Positions 22,401 to 34,400 of a DNA stretch of 64,000 nucleotides are shown here, piece by piece (positions within the stretch are counted from its first letter, which is position 1; each line of letters begins with the position of its first letter). The position numbers and the translations under genes are program-made. Source of the DNA: Prionace glauca (lineage: Eukaryota; Chordata; Chondrichthyes; Carcharhiniformes; Carcharhinidae); the NCBI GenBank assembly GCA_037974335.1, contig CM075759.1:26081487-26145486 (forward strand). The letters run 5' to 3'. The notes beneath the pieces are model-generated. The model was not told the origin of the DNA. It did not search any database and saw nothing but the letters and a program-made list of their open reading frames with translations.

Positions 22401-25400
22401 TTTCGGCAATCTCTGATTTCAAATACTTCCTGTCTCGGATCCAGGACACGTTAACTCCATCAGGAGCATGAGAAATGATGCAGGTTAAGGTCACGGTCGC
22501 CTCCAGTAAGACCTGTTCTATTGGTGGTGGCTGTATCTTCACTGTGGTATCAAGGCACTGGAGAGGACCTGTGAATGAGAAATGGAAATCAACCCTAGTT
22601 CCCCTTCAGAAGCAGGACAGAAGTCTTCAGCCTGAAGGAGATGAAGTCACCTCCAATACACCAATCTCTAACTGCTGCCTTTCAACATCAATGGGCGATG
22701 AAAAACCAGCTTGTTCTATGAACTTATTCCCTTTATTAAAGTATTGTAACAGCGGTACCATTTTCATAAATCAACATTGCAGGATTCCCAAACAATACAC
22801 CGTCCTGAACTCAGGGAAAACAGTACTGGGCGTTAGTTTATAAATAGGGTGGATGCACTTTCCGAAATGTTACCCCTATGCTGTGACTTGTGAAAGAGTC
22901 CGATCCCCACTGTCTCTTTAAATCTTACCAGCTGCCTCAGGAAAAAAAGTTGACATCAAGGCCATCTCTCTCACCATATTACTTCAAAATGGAAGGGGGG
23001 GGGGGGCACTTTTTCAGGGGAGGCAGTGGCGTTTGGTATTATCAATGGGCTTGTAATCTAGTGCAAGGTTCTGGGGACACAGATTCGAATCTCATCATTA
23101 TAAATATTAAATCTGAATTTTATAAAAATGTATAATTAAAAGTTGAAATGATTGTCATGAAGCCATTGCTGTAAAACCTCTTCTAGTTCACAAATCCTCT
23201 TTAACAAGTAAATCCGCTGTCTTTATCTGGCCTGGTATGCATGTGACTTCAGATTCACAGCAACGTGGTTGACATTGAAGTGCCCCCGGGTTTGGGAAAT
23301 AAATGTACATCTCATGAAGTGATAACAAACAATTGTTTTTTCTGATTAAATTCTGAATGAGATATTGTCCTAATGCAGCAAATTACATGACAATAACTTA
23401 GAAGTTATTCTATGCGTTGTACCAATATTAATAGATCCCTAATTCTGATTAACATCAGAATGATATATGTTGCCCTCTGTTTGAATCTCTTACCCTGAGA
23501 TGCGCTGATGTTCAGACTCTGATTGTCTCCTTGATGAGTGACCTGGCAGGTATAGACCGCTTTGCTGAACCATTCCCCAGCGGAGACTGTCAGCCGGCTG
23601 CTGGCCGAGAAGTTTCTGTTCACTTCACAGGCGGGAGAGGTGACAATTCCTGAATCCATGGGTTTCCCATTCTTCAGCCACTTCACCGTCAGTGACTTTG
23701 GCTGGAAATCGATGATTGAACAGACGATGGTTGCAAACTTGCTGCTTGTGATTTCTTCACTGGAACTCACGGTGAGGATAACAGTTGGGGGGATGTCACC
23801 TTCAACAGACACATGGAATATAGAACATTACAGCGCAGAACAGGCCCTTCGGCCCACGATGTTGCGCCGACCAGTTAAAAACAGTGACCCACTAATCTAA
23901 ACCAATCCCTTTTCGTCCATAAACCTATCCACAGATCTCTTAAACGCCCCCAAACTAGGCACATGTTTAGACATTACATGAAGATTCAATTGACAACAAT
24001 TAAAATTAGTTCTTTAATTTTAGCACCAGAGCTGCCGATTTAAGAATTCTGTCCATGGTTTTGTTGAACTGGCAGGGAAATGGCAAATAGAATTCAACCA
24101 TCAAAAGTGTCACACAATGTATTTGCGGAGGGCAAACAAAGCAAGGGAATAGTCAATAAAACTGAAGGTTGAGAGAGATTGAGGAAATGAAAGACCTTGT
24201 ACTGGATGTCCACTTTTTTTTAGATGGTAGGGCAACTGGACAAGTTGATCAAAAAAGCGTTTCGGATTAATTCCTCCAATGTGTGAGGTATTGAAAACAA
24301 AATCAGTGATGTAATGATGGAGGTGTATTACACACTAGTTAGGCCACGTTTGGAGTTTGCTGCACAGTCCTGGCCATCACGTTGCAGGAATGCCGTAATG
24401 ACTCTGGAGAGAGATGAGGTTTACAGGAATGTTGCCGGGGCCTGAACATTGCAGCCATGAGGCGAGATTGAATAGGCAGGAATTGTTCTCCTTAGAAAAA
24501 AAGAGGAGGCTGAGGTGTGACATAATTGTGGTTCACAAAATTATACGGGACGTAGGTAGAAATAATTTATTCCCCAAGTGGAGGGCTCAATTACCAGGGA
24601 GCATGATTATTTAAAATGTGTCTGTATCTGTATCTCAAGTGCTTTAACCGACATGGCTAAGAAGCAAGGACTAGAAAGTGGGCTTAAAATGAATGGCTAG
24701 TTTCTTTGTTGTCACTTTTGGACAGCACAGACATGATGGTCTAAATGGTCTCCTTCTGCACCGTAACATTTCGATGGTTCTCTCGTTCTGAGTAACTTAT
24801 CAGTCAGTAGATACATTTTAGAAGAATGAGGGGAGATCTCATTGAGACGTATAAGATGATGAATGGGATGGATAGGATAGAGGTGGAGAGACTCTTCCCG
24901 CTCAAAAAAGACAGTAGGACGAGGGGTCACAGCCTCAAGATAAAGGGGAGGCGGTTTAGAACAGAGTTGAGGAGGAACTTCTTCACTCAAAGGGTGGTGA
25001 ATCTCTGGAATTCTCTGCCCGTTGAAGTGGTGGAGGCTGCCTCGCTAAATATTTTTAAGAAACGGGTTGATGGGTTTTTGATAAGAGAGGGGATTAAGGG
25101 TTATGAGCAGAGGGCAGGAAGGTGGAGCTGAGCCACGACAGATCAGCCATGATCTTATTGAATGGCGGGGCAGGCTCGAAGGGCCAGATGGCCTACTGCT
25201 GCTCCTATTTCTTATGTTCTTATACAGTTCAATCACAGCGCCCCTCTCTTACCCAGGTTTCACAACACTTACATGGCATTTCAATTTTCTTGACTGAGTC
25301 ACTGTGTCGAACCTCACAGTCAATTCTGGGGCATTCTCCCGCTGAGTCGGTGATGGTTAACTGGCTGCTCAGTGTGTAGGTCCCCTTTGTGTTTCTCACT

Positions 25401-28400
25401 GACGGGTAAGTCTTAAACCCACTGGTGATCTGCTGCCCATTTTTCTTCCAGGTCAGTTTGGCGACATCTGGAAAGTAATCCATCGCCAAACAGCCGTAGG
25501 TGACGGAGCCGTCGGAGTTGTGTTGCTGACAGGAGGAGACCAGGCTGTAGAGACTGGGCGGAGATGGTGTCGCTGGGAAAGAATAGCCGATTGAACAAGT
25601 TAGTCTCTCATTTGCGTTTATTAAGTCATCAAACATGTTTGTTACAAATATGTTTCTATATTAGATATAGCTCTTGGTGTTGTATGGATTCTAGGTATGA
25701 TCAGGATATTGATGAGGGATATGGGTAATAGGTATGATCAGGATATTGATGGGGGATATACATAATAGGTACGATCAGGATATTGGTGAGGGATATGGGT
25801 AATAGGTATGATCAGGATATTGATGGGGGATATGGGTAATAGGTATGATCAGGATATTGATGGGGCATATACGTAATAGGTATGATCAGGATATTGGTGA
25901 GGGATATGGGTAATAGGTATGATCAGGATATTGATGGGGGATATGGGTAATAGGTATGATCAGGATATTGACGGGGGATATACGTAATAGCTATGATCAG
26001 GATATTGATGGGGGATATGGGTAATAGGTATGATCAGGACATTGATGGAGGATATGGGTAATAGGTATGATCAGGATATTGATGGGGGACATGGGTAATA
26101 GGTATGATCAGGATATTGGTGAGGGATGTGGGTAATAGGTATGATCAGGATATTGATGGGGGATATGGGTAATAGGCATGATCAGGATATTGATGGGGGA
26201 TATGGGTAATAGGTATGATCAGGATATTGATGGGGGATATGGGTAATAGGTATGATCAGGATATTGATGGGGGATATGAGTAATAGGTATGATCAGGATA
26301 TTGGTGAGGGATATGGGTAATAGGTCTGATCAGGATATTGATGGGGGATATGGGTAATAGGTATGATCAGGATATTGGTGAGGGATATGGGTAATAGGTA
26401 TGATCAGGATATTGATGGGGGATATACGTAATAGGTATGATCAGGATATTGGTGAGGGGTATGGGTAATAGGTATGATCAGGATATTGATGGGGGATATG
26501 GGTAATAGGTATGATCAGGATATTGATGGGGGATGTGGGTAATAGGTATGATCAGGATATTGATGGGGGATATGGGTAATAGGCATGATCAGGATATTGA
26601 TGGGGGATATGGGTAATAGGTATGATCAGGATATTGATGGGGGATATGGGTAATAGGTATGATCAGGATATTGACGGGGGATATGAGTAATAGGTATGAT
26701 CAGGATATTGGTGAGGGATATGGGTAATAGGTCTGATCAGGATATTGATGGGGGATATGGGTAATAGGTATGATCAGGATATTGGTGAGGGATATGGGTA
26801 ATAGGTATGATCAGGATATTGATGGGGGATATACGTAATAGGTATGATCAGGATATTGGTGAGGGGTATGGGTAATAGGTATGATCAGGATATTGATGGG
26901 AGATATGGGTAATAGGTATGATCGGGATATTGGTGAGGGATATGGGTAATAGGTATGATAAGGATATTGATGGGGGATATGGGTAATAGGTATGATCAGG
27001 ATATTGATGGAGGATATGGGTAATAGGTATGATCAGGATATTGATGGGGGACATGGGTAATAGGTATGATTAGGATATTGATGAGGGATATGGGTAATAG
27101 GTATGATCAGGATATTGATGGGGGATATGGATAATACGTATGATCAGGATATTGATGGGGGATATGGGTAATAGGTATGATCAGGATATTGATGTGGGAT
27201 ATGGGTAATAGGTGTGATCAGGATATTGATGGGGGATATGGATAATAGGTCTGATCAGGAAATTGATGAGATCTGACCAAAGTGAATGGCGGAGTAGGCT
27301 CAGAGGGCTAAATGACCACTACTGCTTCTATTTTTGTGCTTCTATACCGAACATTGATTAGAATTATGAACTTATCCTAACATTTCCAGATTTAATCCTA
27401 TATCTACCTTTCAAATTGTGTTATATCTATCAATTGGGAAAAGTCATCTCTGAAGAAACTCACATCCTTGTCTCCACCTCTAGCAAATTAAGAACTTCAT
27501 TCTGTGAAGCCCTCTGTCTCTGCTCCCTAACCTATTTCTCCTTTCCCCCGGCTCTCTGAACTTTCCCACGGCTCTCTGGCCTTTCTCCGACCTCCCTGTC
27601 CCATTTCGTGCCTCCCTGCTCTTTTTCGTGCCTCCCTGCCTTTCTCTTAGTTCACTCCCCTTTCTGTGGTCTTTCTTCCCTTTCCCCCATCTCTCTGCCC
27701 TTTCTTTCGTCTCTCTCCCCATTCACTGGTCTCTCTGCCCTCTTCCCCCTGCTCCCTGTCTTTTCTCCTCTCTCTCTACCCTTTCCACTGGCTTTCCACC
27801 CTGTTCCCCGGCTGTGTCCCCTTTCCCCGGCCTCTCTGCCCTTCCCCCAGCTCTCTGCTGTTTCCCCTGGCTCTCTGCCCTCCCCCCACCCACGGCTCTC
27901 TGCCATTTCCCACGCCTCCTGTTCCCCCCTGACTCTTTGCCATTGTCCCTGGCCCCGAGCCCCCAGCGATTCCCTCCAGCTCTCTGCACTCCCAGGGCAG
28001 CTCCCACCTTTGAACACCAAACTGCCGCTTGAGATCTTTCTTCTCTCCCATTGCAGACCTTTCCCACACAGATTCAGTGAGTGTGAGTGAGAGAATGTTA
28101 GTGATTAGATGAGTGAGAGTGGATGAGTGATGGTATATGTGTGACGGAAGGCGAGTGAGTGAAGTTCTTTGAGTGATGATGAGTGATTTAGGGTGAGTAA
28201 TTGTGGGTGAGGGTGAGAGAGCGTGACTAAATGAAGGTGTGTGAGAGAGGGTAGGGAGTGAAGGTGGCTGAATGTGAGTGAAAGTGGCTAGATGATTGAA
28301 GGTAAGCAAGATTGAAAGAATGACGGAGAGTGGATGAAGATGTGTGAAAGTTAGTGGAGGTGAGTGAGTGAAAGTGAGTGAGATTGAGTGAATGAGGGTG

Positions 28401-31400
28401 AGGGAGTGAATGTAACTGAGTAAGTGAGGGGTGAGAGTGAGTGAGCCAAGGTTGTGTGTGACAGTATGTGAGGGAGAATGAATGTGGATGGGTGGGAGAG
28501 TGAGAGTGAGTGAGTGAAGGTGTTTGATGAGGATGAGTGATTGAGGATTTGTGAGTTAGGGTAATGAAGTTGAGTGATGCTAAGTATGTGAGGGTGTGTA
28601 AGTGAATGTATGTGCGTGAGTCTGAGTGAGTTTGAATGGGTGACCGGGCGTAATTCACAGCGAGACAGAGAGACGGTCATTGAGCTTGAGTCTGTGGGGG
28701 TGGGTGGGTGAGTGGGTGAGTGAGTGTGAGTGAGACTGGATGAGTGAGGGTGGGCAAGTGAAGGGAGTGAGTGAGTGATAGTGAATGGAGTGAGTGAGTG
28801 AGGGTGAGTGAGACTGAGTGAGTGAGGGTGGATTACTTGGATCAGTGAATGAAAGTTAGTATAAATGTTGGTGACTGACTGAGGGTCGAAGTCAGTGAGT
28901 GAGGTTGAGTGAGTGATGGTGTATGAGAGTGGGTGGCTGAGTGACAGTGAGTTAATGAAGGCGCGTGAGGGTGAGTGAAAGTGGGTGCATGATTGAGGGT
29001 GAGAGAGTGAGTGAATGTGAGTGAGTCAGTGAGGGTCTGAGAATGAGAGAATTAGGATGTGTGATTGAGGGTGAACGAGTGAGGTTGAATGAGTGTTTGT
29101 GGGTGAGTGAGTGAGGATGGATGAGAGTGAGTGAGCGAATAAGAGGGAGTGATTGTGAGTGAGTGAGGGTGTGAGGATGAGTGAGTCAGGGCGTGTGTTT
29201 GAGTGAATGTGCGAAGTTGAATCAGGGTATGTGAGTGCTTGTGGGTGAGTGAGTGAAAATGGATGAGAGCGAGTGAGCGAATATGAGTGAGTGAGTGTGT
29301 GAGGGTGACTGACTCAGGTTGAATCAGGATCAGTGAGTTTCTGAGGGCGAGTGCGTGACGGCGAGTGAGTCAGGGTGAGTGTGTGAGGGTGAGTGTGTGA
29401 GGGTGAATGTGTATGAGGGTGAGTGTTATAAGGGTGGATGAGTGAGCAAGGGTGAGTGAGTGAGTGAGGACGAGTGAGTAAGCGTGAATGAGAATGAGTG
29501 AATGAGGGTGAGTGATTGTTGTTGAGTGAGTGAGGGTGAGTGAATGAGGGTGAGTGAGTGAGGGTGTGCCAGCGAGAGAAGGTAGGTAAGATAAGGTGAG
29601 TGAGTGAAGTTATTTGAGTGAGGATGAGAAATTGAGGGTGAGTGAGTGAGTGTGGGTGAGGGTGAGAGAGCCAGTGAGCCACCTCCTCCTTTCCCTCTGC
29701 ATCGATCTTATCCCGATTCTCTCCATTGATCAGCTTTCAGTAACAGGGCTGTGTAAAGTCAGGAATCAGTGTAGACACAATGAACGCTATCAACTGCAAG
29801 CTCCCCTCCAAAACACATACCATCCTGACTTGAAGCAATATCTCAATTCATTCAAAGTCGCTTGGTCAAAATCCTGGAACTGTCTGCCTAAACAGCAGAG
29901 TGGATGCCTGCAGCATATGGACTGCAGTTATTCAAGGATGTTTCAAATCAACACTTTCTCAAGGAACAATTGGGAAGATTAAAAATTCTGGCCGAGCAAA
30001 TAACTCTAAAATGCCTTTAGAAGATTAAAAATAAGATGCAAATGAATTAGGCACTTCAACTGTCATACTAAACAGTTCAGGGATTGCTGAAATATGGAAC
30101 CCAATATAGTAAATCTCACTTTGTATTTGTTCATCGAACATTCCCAAGGCAGGTACATCATTGCTTAAAAATCACCCAATTCTCCCCTCTACAGTGTGAA
30201 GTTTCTGCTCTCTGATGGTGACAATATGCTAAGGGATCTCCTTTCTGAGACGCCATGTCAAATATCAAGTCAAATTGTCACAAATCTCAGAGATACAAGT
30301 TTCTTGAAGACATAAATCAAATTTCAGTTCCCGAAATACAGCAGAAGGGGCCAGAAGGTTTATAACCAGTCAGACAGATTCCTGGTCCCAACACAGTGAC
30401 CACGCGCTGAGACACAAACGGTGCAACAGCCGAGTTCCCAGCAGAAAGATGTGTTCAATCTGTCAATTTCATTCAAACTGTTGGATTCTCATTGACCAAT
30501 GGTCAACGTACAACAACAGAAAACCAATGACCTATTTCAAATGAAACTGATATTCATTTGAAAATTTAAAAAAAACATTCCTTGACTTTTAATTATTTAT
30601 CTCTATCTGTATCACCTCTCGTAAAGATGTAATTTCGCTGAAAATGAGCAATCAAAAATATCAGTTTCATAAGAACATAAGAACATAAGAAATAGGAGCA
30701 GGAGTAGGCTATCTGGCCCTTCGAGCCTGCCCCGCCATTCAATAAGATCATGGCTGATCTGTCGTGACTCAGCTCCACCTTCCTGCCCTCTCCCCATAAC
30801 CCTTAATCCCTTCTCTTATCAAAAACCCATCAACCCGTTTCTTAAAAATATTTAGCGAGGCAGCCTCCACCACTTCAACGGGCAGAGAATTCCAGAGATT
30901 CACCACTCTTTGAGTGAAGAATTTCCTCCTCAACTCTGTTCTAAACCGCCCCCCTTTATCGTGAGGCTGTGCCCCCTAGTCCTACTGTCTTTTTTGAGCG
31001 GGAAGAGTCTCTCCACCTCTATCTTATCCATCCCATTCATCATCTTATACGTCTCAATGAGATCTCCCCTCATTCTTCTAAACTCTAACGAGTACAAGCC
31101 TAGTTTATTCAGCCTCTCCTCATAGCTCAATCCCCTCAACTCCGGTATCAGCCGAGTAAACCTCCTCTGCACTCCCTCCAGGGCCAAAATATCCTTGCGC
31201 AGGTGCGGCGCCCAAAACTGCACACAGTACTCCAGCTGCGGCCTCACCAATGCCCTATACAGCTGTAGCAAGACCTCCCTACTCCTATATTCAATCCCCC
31301 TCGCTATGAAGGCCAGCATCCCATTCGCCTTCCTGACCACCTGCTGCACCTGCAAGCTGGGTTTTTGCGACTCATGCACAAGGACCCCGAGGTCCCTCTG

Positions 31401-34400
31401 CACCGTCGCCTGCTGCAGTTTTTCGCCCTGCAGTTTCAGGGCAGTTCAATGGCCCTCACAGAGATGCCGTAACATTATAAGAATTAAACAAACATGGAAA
31501 TGTTAACATTGAAAATCATTGCATGATTCGAACTAATGTCTTAATTAAATGTAGTTACCGCAATAATCAAGGCAAAATACTTTATCGAGCTGAGCAGAGC
31601 TGAGTAAAGACATGTTATGTTTCTGAATTCATTTTCGATACAATTAAATATTCTCTAAAACGGATTGTATTGTGTACACCAGCGCTATATTCAAGGTCAT
31701 ATATTCATTGGTGCTAATTATTTCAAGGTTTTGAATTAATTAGCACCAATATTATATTTTGTTATTGTTAATTGGCAGTCAGATCTCCTGTTACTGATTT
31801 GCACTCAGTAATTAAATCAGTTTTCAATCATTCAAAACTTGCCTTTGCCTCGAACATTGTTAAGTAATTAGGTTCCAATTAAATCATAAGCAATAAACTT
31901 CAAATTACTGAATGAAAATATTCAGACATCTGAAATTCATTTGCTAAAATCGTATCACGTTGTAGTTTTTCTCATTTCCACTTTTACTCCCAACGTCTTA
32001 TTATAACCTACAAACGTGTTAAAATGCGTGCTTCTGTATTTGTATTTACTGTAACGACCTGGCGGTTTGAGATCAATGAAACTGCTTCTCAGATTGAATA
32101 ATTTGGATCATCCATACAATTTACTGACTGAAAATATTGATTCCTTTAAAAGATCTGAATTAAACAGTGAAAAAATTCAATGAGGACAATTTATTCAAAT
32201 CCTCTGCAACATTGAAAAATGATGCACAAAATAAGTTCAGACTTTTTCTTCAGTATAATAATTAATAAGGATTAAACATAATGTTCCAATAGAATCGATT
32301 CTTCTATCCTGTCATTTATTCACCTTTATTCAACATTTATTCTGTTTTCAGCAGTAATGGAGGCATGATGCTATGATTAAGTGTAGAACAAATATTACTA
32401 TTATGATATTATTGTGATATTTGTATATAAATTAATCTTTTTCAATTTCATGTACTAACTTGTCAATCTCTACCCAGTTTCTTTTGACACTTACATCAAT
32501 TCAAACACCATTAATTGAACGATTGTTTAGTGTTAACGAATTCCACCTGTCAGAAAACTGTGTTCACTCTGTTAAGTTTATTCAAAATGTGGGATTCTAA
32601 GTGGTCAATTGACAAATTACAACAAAGAATTAATAACTTATTTTAAATTAAACAGATATTAATTTCAAAATTCCCTTCGACTTTTAACTACCTGTGCCTC
32701 TCTGTCTTAAATCTAGAAAATTGGGCATAAAATATATTCTTTTTTTCTGAAAATAAGCACATCAAATGTAACATATTCAGGGTAGTGTAATGTCCCTAAC
32801 AGAGAAATAGTGATGCAGTAAGAATTATAATTCATGTTTTGTTTTAATCTGCAACTATTAGTTAACATGAATAAAATGCCCTGGCATGCATTTATTTTGT
32901 TTTTTTTTATATTGTTTGTTTTATCCTGAAAATATTTTTTTTAAATTTTTTTTTGTTCATTTAGCTGGAAAAAAGTGTAACCGCTCAGGATCACGGTACT
33001 CAAAAAATACAGAAGCAATTGAGAAACACCAAACCATTTCAAAAATTTTGAGTCTACATTATTAATTAACTGCCTTGTCATCCAACTACAAATGAATTGG
33101 AAGGAATGCCTCCATAGAAAGAATGTAATAATCGGACCCAAAATGACAAATAGCCACGTCTTCTTCTCTAAAATTCGTATTTAAGTGAAAACGAACTTCA
33201 TTGGGACATAACAATTAATACAACGTATCTTGATGAACTAAGCAATGCTGTGGAAACAACTTGTTATCATTGAAGCAGTTTCCTGAATTATCACAAAATA
33301 TTTCCAGCCTAAAAACATTTAAGGTCATGTCAGTTGTGTGTGAAGTACAATTATTTGGAGGGATTAATGAATAATGATATTAATATAAAACAATCTGTGG
33401 TGAACATGGAATTATATAACCGATTTAAAAATATTTAATTTATATTAATTTTACGATTAAAATTGTTAATGAGAAGTCTGTATATGCAGCAACGACTTAG
33501 TGTCCGAATGAACGTTGTATGTCACGCTTTATTTTAGTTTGTAAACGGCAGTTAAAATTTAATTTAAAAATGCTGTAATATGTTTATTTTTTTCCAAAAC
33601 CTGCCATTTTCTCCTACAAGGATTTTCACACTCATCGATTATTTGCAGTTAACCAGGCAACATGTAACTTCAGTGCCACCGAGTTTAAACAATGTAGAAA
33701 CAATGCCAAAACACCAAACCATTTCTCACATTTTAAACATTCATAGTGACCGAACCTCCTCAACAGAAACACACCAAAACAAATCAATGAGGGAGTGAAT
33801 CCGTTGAATGTACCCATTCAATAAAATCAAAAATATCACTGCAAGAAAATTTCAATATCCAATCCGGCAAACCAACTCGTCATCAAATATATGAATGACT
33901 AAACTAAACAGAAATCTGGAATAAGAGCAACAGCATTGCGAGGACGTGAAATATGTGCAACAAATTAACATTGAAACTTTACCACATTCTATTCATATTG
34001 GGTCATATTTCAAAAAGCTTTCAAACATATTTATACATTTGCTTGCAGCCATCAGGTAAAACATTGCACCTACCCCAAATTGGGAATGCAGTGGCAAACT
34101 GTGTTTTGGACGAGTGGCGTAAACTGTGGTTTGATTTAACCAGCAATTATCAGTAACGATTAAAAAAAATACAAATGCAACAAAGCCTGCCTGATTTCTC
34201 TGTGTAGGCACACGTCAAATAGTTTAAAACCAGCAGACTCTGGATTCAATCACAAAGTGTTTAACAGCTCAGTATGACTGAGTGTGAATAATGCAGAATC
34301 GCCAAATCATTTCAAAAATTTCACTTCGTCAAAGTCACCCAGACAGGCAATCTCCTCACCAGAAAAATACATCACTGAGGGACTGAACCCCCGTTCATAC

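Noticed and set aside
25690-27262. CRISPR-like array of regular repeats
   Set aside because: The units are contiguous with no unique spacers and the genome is vertebrate; it is a minisatellite.
27608-28680. Several 100-180 codon frames on both strands
   Set aside because: Composition effects of CT-rich and GTGAGT arrays; no domain, start context or splice sites.
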